From Tretioscincus oriximinensis (lineage: Eukaryota > Chordata > Lepidosauria > Squamata > Gymnophthalmidae), in contig JAJVDF010000466.1 in NCBI GenBank assembly GCA_022410635.1, forward strand, positions 383,279 to 447,278: 64,000 nucleotides of DNA, written 5' to 3'. The notes under the pieces were generated by a model that did not search any database, was not told the DNA's origin, and saw only the letters and a program-made list of their open reading frames with translations. Of this stretch, positions 30,901-42,720 are shown in pieces. The position numbers and the translations under genes are program-made. Positions within the stretch are counted from its first letter, which is position 1; every line of letters starts with the position of its first letter.

Positions 30901-32543
30901 AACATTTCTCCTCACTTAAAGAGACACTGAAATCCAATGAAAATGCTGAAAAAAGTATTAAGGACCACCTGACAAGTGATAAAGTGACATATAAAGCAGA
31001 AATGGCAAAGGAGAACAGCAGTAATTCTGTGGAAAAGCAGATAAAATTAAGGCAAGAAAACAAACCAGAGAACACAAATAATTCTGCGCAAAATCAGGTA
31101 ATTTTAAGACAAGAAAGCAAGACAGAGAAAAACAGTTCATGGGAAAAGCAGATAACTTTAAAAGAAAAGGACAAAAAAGAAAACGCAAATAACTCCACGC
31201 AAACTCATGTAACTTTAGGACAAGAATATAAAACAGAAAATGCAAATAACTCTGAAGAAAAGCAAGTAAATTTAAAAGAAGAGGACAAAAAAGAGAACAA
31301 AAATAATTCCAGGCAAAATCAAGTAATTTTAGGACAAGAAAATCAAGAAGAAAATGCAAGTAGTGCTGGAGAAAAACAGGTATCTTCAAAAGAAAAGGAC
31401 AAAAAAGAGAACAAGAATAATTCTAGGCAAAATCAAACTTTAAGACAAGAAAATAAAAGTGAAAACATGGATAGTTCTGGAGAAAAACANACAAAAGAAA
31501 AGGACAAAAAGGAGAGCAAAAATAATACCAGGCAAAATCATGTAAGTTTAAGAGATGAAAATCAAGCAGAAAATGCAAGTNGTTCTGGGGAAAAGCAGCA
31601 GGTACCATTAAAAGAAGAGGAGAAAAAAGGGAAGAAAATTAATTCCAGGCAAAATCAGGTAACTTTAACACAAGAAATTAAAACAGAAAGTGTAAGTAGT
31701 TCTGAAGAAAAGCGGGAACATTTAAGACAAGAAAGCAAAACAGAGAAGGTGAAAAAGAGCAACAGTAGTTATAGAGAAAGTCAGGTAACTTTCAAACAAG
31801 AGAATAAATCAAAGGAAACAAGAGAAAAGAACTGTAGTTCTGGAAAAGGCCAATTATCTCTAAAAAATGAATTTCCAAAAGGCAAAAAGGCCACTCCCAA
31901 AGAGGACACAACCCTTAACCTTAAGAAAGATCAGCTGCTATCGTCTGATGAAGTGAAACCAAAATCTCCTGCTGCTCCAAAACCACAGAAACCATCCCTA
32001 AGTGACTTTGGAAACTTTAAAGCACTTGCTAATTGTGAGAAACAGACTCAAAAGGATTCCAAGAGTTATCAGCCAGTCTTTCCAGACACAAAACCAAATG
32101 GCCTTCAAAATAATGAAGTAGCAAGAAAACCAACAGCAACAACAGATTATGCCAAGCCTAAATCTAACATAGAAGATGAAAAGTATAGGAGACCTAATCC
32201 TCAGAAGTATCATTTGCCCACCTCTGACAAAGGGCCACCATCAAATCTTGGTCAAGTACTGCAGGAGGAAAAAATAGCATGTAAAACCAGTGAAATCCCT
32301 AAATCACAGTCACCTTCCACAGATCAAAGCAAACTTCAGAACAGGCCTGGAAAGTACCGAATACTATCAGCCAAAGAACTACCTGTATCAGATAATCAAG
32401 GGTCTGGTGCAGCACCTGAAGGAAGAGCTAGAGCATTGGGTACAGAAAAATATAAGGCAGAGAGCTACAGCGAAGGATCAGTTGCTTCGTCTTTTAAACC
32501 GCTGGTTATTCGAGTGATTGACACAATTAAGCTCGAAGAGTGA
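27899..32543 (+). CDS. ADPRHL1: ADPRHL1 giant exon 8, long-isoform C-terminal extension
   Basis: One uninterrupted frame of about 4.65 kb. Joined to the donor inside exon 7 it reads ...SSEEK-IKGKNVDINKVLID and runs to TGA at 32541-32543, adding 1547 residues to make 1901 (1902 with the upstream acceptor). A start on GTG/ATG is not needed because the frame enters by splicing. The first about 60 residues are hydrophobic and ordered-looking (LGAFAVLSNLLLYLTNLI); the rest is rich in Lys, Asn, Ser, Glu and Gln and likely disordered. A degenerate 19-residue repeat array lies at 31008-31880, then a Pro/Ser/Lys region, and a compact hydrophobic end KPLVIRVIDTIKLEE. No catalytic domain is recognised. 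I recall that long ADPRHL1 forms exist in other vertebrates, so this is probably a known type of isoform rather than a new gene. Ns at 28262, 31490 and 31581 leave three residues unknown. Confidence 0.88.
31008..31880 (+). repeat. ADPRHL1: Coding minisatellite, about 15 units of 19 residues
   Basis: In-frame degenerate repeats from KENSSNSVEKQ to LKNEFPKGKK, near residues 1391-1681 of the long form. Most units fit NNSxQNQVxLxQENKxENA, or a second type with S-x-EKQ-x-x-L-KE-K-DKKEN. The two types largely alternate, giving a 38-residue (114-bp) higher-order period across units 3-12. Unit lengths vary by one to five residues without breaking frame. Confidence 0.85.
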
Positions 32544-33194
32544 AACGGTTAAAGTAAGCAGCTGGTTTTATAACCTTTCTGTGTCTGGTTCAATACAGGG
32601 CATTAAGCACAAAAATCGTATAAAGTAGTTCTAGGTCATCCTTAAAATCACGGCACATCAAATGTCCAGTTCCTTTTCCTGGTTTAGCCAAGATCTTCAG
32701 GACCGAACATGGATTAAAAGGACATCTCAGAACAGCACCTCTGGCCCTTTTCCCACTGACCCTTCTTTCACACTTGAACTCCCCAGAGTCTGAACTAACC
32801 CAGAGTAGCAAGTGAATTGCAGGTCCTTAGAACAGAATAAGGCTTGGTGCAGAGAGGACTTCTATTTCCTTAACATGACATGGTCTGTTCCTGATGCATC
32901 TGCAGACTAAGCCAATGTAAAATACATGTATCTATTTAATTATTTGTATAATGCTTTCTGTGCAAAAATATTAAAACACCTTCTATAAAAAACAAATGCC
33001 ATAGTTTATATAAATACTATACAATGCCAAAAACAGGAGAGAAGAGGCTCAGATGTTGCTGAGCTTGAGTGCCCATCATCCCACCCTGCATAGAAAGTTG
33101 GGAATTGAAATCAAGAACATCTGGCTGGCTGCTGTGGAATACACAAGGACATGATTAATTGGGCGAGCAAAATGAAAAACCCAAGATAAGTTTT
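32544..33194 (+). other. ADPRHL1: Long-isoform 3' UTR (probable)
   Basis: Sequence after the giant-exon stop. The nearest clear AATAAA is at 33347-33352, beyond a repeat tail; end of the transcript is unknown. A block at 33060-33130 (CCATCATCCCACCC ... GGGAATTGAAATC) resembles the dispersed short foldback seen at 40070-40165 and 62450-62580. Confidence 0.35.
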
Positions 33195-33260
33195 TGGTAT
33201 TGTTTATTTACATTTCTATTCCGGCCAGTACCTGAAAATCTCAGGAACGTTTATAATGAA
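33195..33260 (-). repeat. SINE/LINE tail, reverse orientation
   Basis: TTGTTTATTTACATTTCTAT, then TCCGGCCAGTACCTGAAAAT and CTCAGG: degenerate copy of the common tail. Confidence 0.45.
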
Positions 33261-33969
33261 AGTCTTATAGTGATACCTTAAAAGCAACAGAGTTGTTGAC
33301 ACACGACCTGAAAGGCTATGTAATACACCAGAGCCAGGAAAAAAGAAATAAACTGCAAGAAAGAAAGCTTTGGTTGAACACAGGGACTGTGGGATAAGCT
33401 GCTTCAGTGAGTTAATACGTGGCTTTTTGGTGGTGGCATTTGTGCAGAAAGCCCTATCTGTGACAGATACTATGGTGAATATGCCATGGTACATTCACCT
33501 CACAAGATCAGTCTGAATACTCTCAAAACTCTTTCCTACTCTAAGTTCTGTGTTATATGTTTATTTATTTTTTAAAAAGCCATTAAAGCCAACAACACAG
33601 ACTGTATGAAGAAGAAAAACAAAAATAGCAAAGATTCAGAAAATAATGCAAAATGGTATCTTCATTATTCATTTTTGCACATTGTAATTAATGGGTTCTA
33701 GTAATTGACAGATAAAATATACTGTACCCACATAGGATGTTATAGCATCTTACAGGCAAAGCATTTTCTTGTCCTCATCCCAGATGTGGAGCATGTGGTA
33801 TTTGTATGTTAAATGCCTTACCCTCTCTTCACAACTGTGGACTGCAAGTTTTGAAAATGTAGTACAGGTACATTTTTGTTTGAACTAGAAGTGAACCTGA
33901 AAGGTTGTTTGTTTGAGGGATTACAATTTTTTTCAGGAAAAATACGGCAAAAGGTAAGTTATGGTCATT

Positions 33970-34557
33970 CAGGGCTTTTTTTGTGACGGAACGCGCCGGA
34001 ACGCAGTTCCGGCACCTTTTATTTAGGCGGGGGGGGCGCGGGAATGAGCGGCGGCGGCGGCCGCCTCCGCTCCCCCGCCCCCCGCCTAAATAAAACGTGC
34101 CGGTACTGCTGCGTTAGTCGGCGGCGAGGTGGGCGTGGTGTTATTTTATTTAGGCGGCACCTTTTATTTAGGTGGGGGGGCGGGGGGGCCACGCCCCCCT
34201 TGCCGGCGGCCCCCCTCGCCGACAGCCAACACCGCAGTACCGGCACCTTTTATTTAGGCGGGGGGCGGAGTTAGCGGGGGCGGCAGTGGCAGCGGCAGCG
34301 GCGGGTGTGTGTGTGGGAATGAGCGGCGGCGGCTGCCCACCCCCACCCCCGCCCCCGNCTAAATAAAAGGTGCCAGTACTGCTGCGTTGGCCGCCGGCGA
34401 GGGGGGCCGCTGGCGAGGGGGGCCGCCGGCGAGGGGGGCCGCCGGCGAGGGGGGCCGTCGGCGAGGGGGGCGTGGCCCCTACCTCACCCGCCCCCACCCG
34501 CCCCCCGCCACCGCCGGTGTTAGTTCTGGCACCTTTTGTTCTGGAAAAAAAGCACTG
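33970..34557. mobile_element. GC-rich hAT MITE, copy 2 (588 bp)
   Basis: Ends CAGGGCTTTTTTTGTGACGG and CTGGAAAAAAAGCACTG; perfect 8-bp duplication TGGTCATT at 33962-33969 and 34558-34565. The interior is almost entirely G/C with at least four copies of the CGGCACCTTTTATTTAGG-type module in both orientations and a fourfold GCCGGCGAGGGGGGCC tandem near 34387-34470. The long open frames here on both strands come from base composition, not from genes. Confidence 0.92.
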
Positions 34558-34565
34558 TGGTCATT

Positions 34566-37500
34566 ACATTTCTATGCAGTGCCAGTGCCCACAGAATCAT
34601 TTTCCTGTTCTGCAGGAAGGTTGCCTCCAAGGGCCTCAGAGCTGTTCCTCAAAGCTTCCTTGGGTGCTTCCCTGGATCTTACATTATGCCATGCCCATGC
34701 TTACCTCTTGTATACCACATTGACATAACTGGGTCAGCTGGAGCAGTCTATCTCTGGACAGGCTTATATATCCTGGAATTGTGCTGTCTGCATTTGGATA
34801 GATGTTCCTGGACAGCCTTTATGCTAGCTTTGACGCTTGTAAGAATTTTGGAGCCAACCTCCATAAGCTCTGATGGGCAGAAACAAGTGTTCCTGGCCTT
34901 GGAGTCCTCAGGGATTAATTTTGACAATATGCTTGGGAGCACTGCCAAAATGGATCCATGTGCACGCCTGAACAGTCTGGAACAAGATGGTATGACATCA
35001 ATAGTAATGTTCCAAAATGTGGTTTTTCAAGCTTGGCTGTTGAAAAAGATTGTTGAAAACCTCCTGTATATGATGCGTGGGGTTAGTTTCAGCTTGGTGG
35101 ATTAGTGCTGGAGACCAGGAATACTTACTTTGGAATTCCTGCAAAGGAAAACATTGGATCATGCTGTGGCAATCACTGCTAACCCATGAGTCTATATAGT
35201 TAAATGAAAGATACTCAAAATTCCAATTATTGGATTCTTGAAGGATATATTGGAAAATGATCCTATTTTCTTTATGGCCATACCATAGGCTATTGAAGCA
35301 TGTTGTTTATATTTTTTTACTTGTCTGTCTATAAGTACTTTGCACTTTTGAGAACAGTTATTTGTGTAGTCACCTAGTAGAATACAATTAGATTCAATCG
35401 TGCATTCTGTGGTGCTGATTGTTTGGGAAGCATTAAGATTTGTCTGGCTTTGGGCATATTATTCTGTGTTTCCCCATTTCTTGCTTGAATAACTGCTGCT
35501 AGATGCTTATTAAACGTACTCTAGGCTAGATAGGATTTGGGGACAACTAGACCAGTTTATGCTCCTTCCAATGCAGTAGATAGAGTGTACCTTCAACTAT
35601 GTGAAACAAAGGCACTTCTCACTTTCAAGAACTATTTCACTGGTAAGTACAGAATAGTATTGGTCTTGTTGCATAGGATGATCTCTTAGTAAAATTCTGG
35701 TTTACATTTTGTTCTATTTGAAACATTTATATACAGCTTATCATTAAAAAATAAATCTCAAAGCAGATTTCGGGAAAGATTGAACACAAGGATAATATTA
35801 CAATTACTGACGTGTTGAAAGCAACATCACAGATGTACTGTTAGTGATGATCTAAGCTCGTTGCTTGTAAAGATAGTTTGGAATCCTCAAGGTGTTTGGG
35901 ATATGACTGTACTGGTTTTTAGTTTCATTTGTAGAACATAACCCCATCCTGGCCCATCCTGGCCACCTTTTTTTAGAGATTTGGAATGCAATTTGGTGTA
36001 ATTGTGCCAAATCCTGGCATTTCATCAAATTTATAGAACTGGGGCACCCTAGAGTCCAGTTACAAGGCAAGGCAATTAGGATGCTTCGTTTTTATTCATA
36101 TTCGGTGCAGAAAGAAGGGCAGGGTAGATTTGCAGTAGGAGGGAGCACAGTTTTGCACAAACACTTCTGTCATGTGAAAACCTCAGAAGGATATAAGTTC
36201 AAGGCAAGATCCACGTATCACATTAAGGTCATGACATCAGAATTCTATTCTAGAAAATGAAACTCAATGCTAACAAATAATCAGCTAGGGCTTTTGAACT
36301 GCCATTGAAAAAGATGACTTGTATAGGGTTTTTTGCTTTTTGCTTTGGTTCAGAAAAACATCACAGACACTTTTTATTTAGTATATTTAGAGAATTTGTT
36401 TTTTGTTTACGTAAGCTTGGAGGTATGAAAAAGTGAGGTGCCAAAGAGAAAGTACTGGGGGGAAATATTCGCAAAGCTGTGTTGCAGTGGGCCATAGGTG
36501 CACCCCATAAAGGTGTATGTTTATGTGGTGCTTCTCTCAGAGGGGGTTAAATGTGTGGTGCATTTGCACAGAAGTCTCTTTCATGAAAGTGAAAGCCAAT
36601 GATGGTAACCATACTTCCTCCTCACCTTTTAAAGCTGCACTTTTTATGGAGGTTCCACATTTGGCAACCCAAATTCCAAGAGCCGCTTACATTTCCCCCA
36701 TGTCATGTCCCCTCCCTCCCTCCATGCATCTCCAGGCAAGCTATATCTTTCCTACCCAAACCATAAGGGTTGCCCACCTAGCAGAAGTGAAATAAAATTA
36801 GAGCCATGTTTACACTGGGCTTCATTCCAGATTCTATGCCATAATAGGGACCTCCTATCCGCATTCTGGTGCAGACTAAAACAGGCTTTTTCATACATAT
36901 ATGACCATACTTTATATAACCTTTTTCTCTTAAATCACAGCCAAACATACATAAAAACCTGCAGTCCTCTTGTACATTTTTTTAATCTGCCAGCTTAAAA
37001 AAAAATCACATCATTTCAGAGCAACCATAGAACAAGTAAAAATGATTAGAAATCTTCTTCAAAGAATGATCACTCTGATGAAATAATGACCAGATCCCTT
37101 GGTTTGTTAAAACCATAACTTTACAATGTGTTCAAGCAATTGATTTGCAAGCAGGAACTCCAGGGCTGGATAACAGGAATCAAAAGGCACCAAGGACTAA
37201 GAACTTCTGTATCTTTGCAAAGGAAAACTACAAGAAATGTTGGTTCAGGTTCCAAAAGCCAAATTCAAGGTGTGTTATATCATCTTCCATTTTCTGGATT
37301 ACATAAGACCAATTAACATTTTACTATCACTATCCTATTATTATTCCGGCTATATTGCAGTCAAGGCTGTAGGCACACAGGGGTTAAACTCCGCAACGTG
37401 GGAAACAATTATGGAATATAGGTACCTGTTAATCTGTGTGGAATCAGCAAGACAGGTAACCAGGATGTAAATACTGAGCATGCTCAGCCAGCAGTTCTTC

Positions 37501-38969
37501 CTGGTGTAATCCTGTTAAGGAGCAGTACATAGGAAGGCTTCTCACCTCCCCAACTGCAGGAATGGCATTTTCACAAAACATCTAAAGAATATTGTGGGGC
37601 AAAGGACCTATTTTCAGGGTGCAATGCAAAACCTCTGTTAACACATGGGGCACAGACATCATGATGTTACTACCATCATGGTAGGGAACCCTTGTGTGCC
37701 TGCAGCCCAAACTATAGAAAATGAATTGGATCACTCTTGTTCAATACTTAGCCAGACCATGAAGGGCGCCTGAAGGTGTGACACACAACATGTTCTTTTG
37801 AACATTAAGCACGTCACCAGTTTTACATTCTCTTTTGAAGACACAGGATTAGCAGGTGTTCTTTGCAACAAGATGCACCCCCTGACACAGGCCATAAACA
37901 CAGTCTAAACGGATGACAAGGAACCCTATGACAAGTGCCTTAGGATACAAATCGGGTGCCAAACTGCAAAGTGTGAGGATGAGGCAGGCTGTTGATATAT
38001 TGAGTTGTTTTCATTTGACAGGCAATTTCCTGTCAACACCTTCCAGGTATTAAATTGGACCCAGAATAGACCCCTTGAATGTAAAAGCAGCGTACAAAGG
38101 GATGTGCTTGTTCCCTTGTATTACAATAAGCCATCTGTAATATTTTCTCAGACATCGATGCTGCCATTTAACTCACTCATTTTGTTTACACCATTGTTAT
38201 ATTAAGGATTGAGAAGCAGTGATCTTGGGCCTGGCCACACATGTGCTATTCAACCCTTGTTTGTGTGTCAAAGGGCTAAATCTCCTGTTGCTTTTCATTC
38301 ATAATTTGAAATGATTTCCTGCCCTATCTGGCCTTAAATGTGGATTCTCTGCCCCCCCCCCCCCCTTTAACCCTACACTCATATCAACATAAGTTATTAC
38401 AGGATGGTTCTAGGGATTCAAATGTCCTGATAAAAAAAAGAACTTGGAGGCAGTGGCAGAGCAATAGTGGACGGCAGTGCACTGCAGCAGGAGGGACCAT
38501 ACAGGGAAGACAATGCAGCTGAACCAAAAAACCTCATATGCTATGTAAAATTCTCCGCCCAGCATGTACGGAATTTGTGTACTGAACTACCAGGGCTGCT
38601 TGCGTGAGCACAAAGTGTCACAAACCCACCGCAACTTTGAAAATGCTGGAAAACCCTTGGGGCTGCTGGGCAGGACTCATTTTATTGGGGGGGCATTTGC
38701 CAGACAGGGCCACTTCATCAGAGGCCTACTTGCCATCAGTCAATCTGGCACCCTGGGCAGTCCACTCCTGCATAGAGAAACAGTCAGAAGCAAGTGGTCA
38801 TCTGAAGTGGGGTGTGTGTGTCAATTGGACAACCCAGGGGATGGGAAAAATTGAGGCTTAACATTAAAATTGACAGACAGATCTCCTTCCCCAATTAGAA
38901 GTACAGAAACACAGTGACCCACTTTTGTTAACTTATTCTTTAAAGGACAACCTAAACTATAAAAAGGTA
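34566..38969. other. Intergenic, no gene recognised
   Basis: 4.4 kb between the hAT MITE and the next repeat. Open frames of 189 codons (+, 34536-35105) and 66 codons (-, 34748-34948) overlap each other; I do not recognise either product. A C-run lies at 38351-38366. A CTGGCCACACATGTGC motif near 38230 recalls segments at 24080 and 53530. Confidence 0.4.
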
Positions 38970-39181
38970 ATCAGTTTCAGAGAAATAGCCGTGTTAGTCT
39001 AGCAGAAAGTCCAGCAAAGGAGCTAGCAGCACTTTGAGACTAACTTGAGAAAAGTGGTTGGCATAAGCTTTCGTAGACAGGTCTACTTCTTCAGAGTGCA
39101 TCTGAAGAAGTAGACGTGTCTACGAAAGCTTATGCCAACCACTTTTCTCAAGTTAGTCTCAAAGTGCTGCTAACTCCTTTG
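38970..39181. repeat. 130-bp dispersed repeat, inverted-duplicate copy
   Basis: Starts with the reverse-oriented tail (CAGTTTCAGAGAAATAGCCG), runs through the whole unit, then turns around at 39096-39100 and repeats the unit in the opposite sense. Arms of about 82 bp (39013-39095 and 39101-39184) differ at only a few positions. A 13-bp direct repeat CTATAAAAAGGTA flanks it (38957-38969 and 39182-39194), so the foldback was inserted as one piece. Confidence 0.85.
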
Positions 39182-39194
39182 CTATAAAAAGGTA

Positions 39195-42042
39195 GCTAGG
39201 ATGCAGAAAACATGTAGCTTGGATAAATTATATCCCTAATTGATTAAAGTACAGTATTGGTCTACCTAGGCTTCTTGCTTTGTTCTGATGCAGTCTTGAA
39301 AGCAAACATGTTCACTTTTCCAGATATGGATGATTCAAAGGTCAAGCACTTGTTGAAGCCTTTTTCTGTGGTAGGCTTCTGTTCCAGGAAAGGATCTAGG
39401 CTTGCTGTCTATACAACCTTCCAGGAAACTGCAGGAACTAATCTTAAAATGATGTCACTTTCAGTAAATGGGGTGAGGCAAATTTTCTCATGTATCCCTC
39501 CACGTAATCTCTGATCACATGTGAGAGTGTATTACACCTGAGACTGCATGAGATTATTGTACAGTTCCCATTACTGGACAAAAGCCTGTAGAATTGATAA
39601 TACAATTACTACCTCTACAGGGCACCTCATTCCAGCAGCATAGAAATAATGCTTCCAACACACATACAACTTAATCTCTCCATTCACTGCTGTCATCTTA
39701 CTTCAGTGGCACATACCAAACAAAGCTGAGAGCAGGAGCCATAAAACGTGTGCCCTAGTGAGAGTCCAAAGACCATCTAGGGAGATGTCCAGGCCTAGAA
39801 TAGCTAACATCATTAGCAAAAAATAATAATATGATAAGTTTCTCCCTACCCTTCACTCCTTCAGCACTTCTACAATTTTTGCTCTACTATATTTAGCACA
39901 GCATCTCTGTTCATGAAAAGAGCAACTCTACATTGTTTCATTCAGTCATCTCCATTCACACAAATCTGCTCCTGTTTGACAGCAGTAAGTCAGATATAAA
40001 TATGAACCAGTCTCACGAAAATGTATTCTAGGTACACAGAACACGGCAATTCAAATTATGACCTTGTAGATGTTGCTAAACTACAATTCCCATAATTCCT
40101 TGTTTTGCCCAGAGTGACTGCCTGGGACTGATGAGAATTATAATTTAGAAAAGTCTAGGAGGTCATAATCGGTGCTTCTCTGCTACAAAAGGAAGGTGTT
40201 ATTTAATTGTTTTAAAACAGTTACATATATGTCTAGTAGTCAAGCAGAGCTTACAAAGCCATCTAAATAAAACTAAGCTAATATAAAGTAAAATAGGAGA
40301 AACAAATGTTTTGCACAACAGGAGAAGAATGCTCAACTAAAATAGAAACTGTATGGCTACATTCTAAATAGGAATTCCCCCTGTGGATTATAGAGGAATT
40401 GTGTGCGCCCAGAGCAAAGCCACACAGCTTTCGCTCCCGTTTTATCCCTGTCGTTCATAAAACCAGATTCAGCATTCTATCTCAAAAGTGATACAGGTGT
40501 AGTTTTTCCCAATTTGGGTTAACTGTGCTCTGGCTATGGTTTGCCCATAGTGGGAGCACTTCTGTGCGGTCACTGCCATGCTGTGCCTCCATTTTGTTCT
40601 AACCTCCAAGGAGAAAACTGCAGTTTTTAAAGGTGTTTTTTTCCCTGGGTTCTAGGTTTGTGCAAAATTAAATATCTGTAAATCTGTTTTAATGTTTTGT
40701 AATTATGGATTTGAGCAAAATTCGGGCACATCTTTTTAAAAAAAGGCAGAGTGGAGTGTGGGAAACAGATGAAAACAAACACTCTCAAAACAGATTATCC
40801 AACCAATGCACTCTAAAAACCAATACAAATCTTGTGCGGACGATGAAACGGAAGAGAACAGCAGAAGGAATTGAATTCACTTAACAGTTCTCAAAACTGC
40901 TTCTTTCACCCCCATGAGAACATAGCTTATATCAGAGGATTGTAAATTATTGACTAAACTTAATGTATAAAAAAATAAAGTTCATTTTTTTTCTGACGTA
41001 CTTGGGGGTTCGTCCTCCTTATGATGGGTCCTGAAGCACTTCCAGGATAATGGGGATGGAGTCCAAAATTTTGAAGATCAAATATGGGTTGCTGCAAACT
41101 TTCTACTGACCAATAGATGGGGAAAAAAAGAGTGCATCAGCAGTTATTGACTCTGGTATTTAACAAATTACCAGATTTTGGTTTCTCTACTTCAAGTAGA
41201 ATTTCTGTATTTCTGCCTGGTTTTTTTTGCAGTTTTGATGACAAATGCTTATAAAAGCTTGTGTGGAAAATAAGTAAGGATTTTTTTTTTAATTTGAAAT
41301 TGATTAATGCAAAACAGGCAAATCACAATGGAAATACTATTTGTTTTCCTGTAAATAAAATGAACAGCCAGTAGACTAGAAAGCTAACATTCCAATGTAT
41401 TTTCGCTACTTCAAGGTCACGATCAAACAGGTGGTTCAAAAGAGGTCCTCATTAAGACCAAATGATGGGGAGTGAAAGTCCTTGCTTGGTGCTTATAGGG
41501 GGAGGCATACAGCTGGCCATTATAATTATTAAACTTTGCCTAAAAGAACATTTTAATGAAAACAAAATAAATTGAAAGTGAAGATTATTGTAACCATAGA
41601 AATGTGATCATGTGATTTAGAGTAAAATGCATCACCCTGAAGAGCCAGTCACAATTCCTGAGGAGATGAAGAAGTTTTGTACTTGGGGGTATAATAATGA
41701 CTGTTTAATTATTAAGAATCATGTTTATTAGAATGGTAGATTAGCCTGCTGAAGTACATTATTTTCCTGCAAGAAAGTAAATAATAAATCTTATTCCTTT
41801 TTTTACTACTTTACCAACCTTGTCTGGTTTTTATTTATACAAATTCTTGGAGTAAGTTACTTAATTACTTTTTCCAGGAATTGGAATTCCTTTTATAGCA
41901 TTTGGATGCCCAGGTACTGCAGAAAGCTAGGTAGGCAAGACGGAGCTGTGTGATGCTGACAGAGGTGGTGGTGGTGGGGATATGCTGATATGTGCGGTCT
42001 GCACAGCAGTCAGGATTTTCTGCGCACTGGGCCCTGTCCTGT
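39195..42042. other. Intergenic, no gene recognised
   Basis: AT-rich DNA. 40070-40165 holds a short foldback: CTAAACTACAATTCCCATAA on the left and TGAGAATTATAATTTAG on the right, a common amniote MITE-like motif also present near 62450-62580. Confidence 0.4.
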
Positions 42043-42048
42043 GGACTG

Positions 42049-42254
42049 TAGGCTGACCAGATTACCCCTTTTTGGGGGGCTTGAAAACCCAGGTTTGGGG
42101 TGCCTCCCGGTTTTTTCTGAGGAAAAAAATATTCAAAAACAAAAAAATATTCAAAAAAATATTTTTTTGAAAAGATTTTCCTCAGAAAAAACTGGGAGGC
42201 ACCCCAAAACTGGGTTTTCAACCCCCTTCCAAAAGGGGTCATCTGGTCAGCCTA
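42049..42254. mobile_element. Long-inverted-repeat foldback element, intact copy
   Basis: TAGGCTGACCAGATTACCCC at the left pairs with GGGGTCATCTGGTCAGCCTA at the right. Inverted symmetry continues inward (CCTCCCGGTTTTTTCTGAGG and its partner) almost to the centre, about 95 bp per arm. GGACTG is repeated at 42043-42048 and 42255-42260, a likely 6-bp target duplication. Confidence 0.85.
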
Positions 42255-42408
42255 GGACTGTAGCTTCCAGCCTGCACTGCTAACTCTGGGAACTTAGGAA
42301 AGAAGATGCCTCTTTTCCCAGTCTGCATCACTGGAAACTTGTTTCGTGCCTAGTGGAAAGTGGCTTGGGGATTTGTCTATAATCTATGGGCTTTGCCTGA
42401 GATACATG

Positions 42409-42712
42409 TAGGGTTGCCATACGTCCCGGTAAACCAGGACATTCACGGTTTTAGGGACAATTTTATTGTCCTGGCTGGATTTAAAAAAAAAGTTTTAAAA
42501 TCCCAGGTTGCCCCCCCCCACCCCCGCTCCCCATCCCGCCCCTGGTCTCCCCCCGCCGCTCCCCCCCCACCGCAGCTGCGCGCGTGCGCATGGACGCTTG
42601 NNNNNNNNNNNNNNNNNNNNNNNNNNNNNNNNNNNNNNNNNNNNNNNNNNNTGCACGCACCCCCCCACCCCACCCCGTCCCGGTTTTGGATTGCCATAAT
42701 ATGGCAACCCTA
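42409..42712. mobile_element. hAT (TAGGG-ended) MITE, 304 bp with N gap
   Basis: Ends TAGGGTTGCCAT and ATGGCAACCCTA are perfect inverted repeats. GATACATG is duplicated exactly at 42401-42408 and 42713-42720. An inner pair of CCCGGT/CGGTTTTGG motifs resembles DNA elsewhere near 17500. A run of 51 N (42601-42651) within a C-rich stretch marks an assembly gap. Confidence 0.88.
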
Positions 42713-42720
42713 GATACATG

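Noticed and set aside
28328..32213. Minus-strand and alternative-frame ORFs across ADPRHL1 exon 8
   Set aside because: Shadows of the repetitive Lys/Asn-rich coding strand, which gives Phe/Leu-rich antisense frames.
34019..34497. Several ORFs on both strands
   Set aside because: They lie wholly inside the GC-rich hAT MITE and are composition artefacts.
34536..35105. 189-codon ORF on + strand
   Set aside because: Starts inside the hAT MITE end, Cys/Leu-rich without homology; a minus-strand frame overlaps it. No splice or promoter support.
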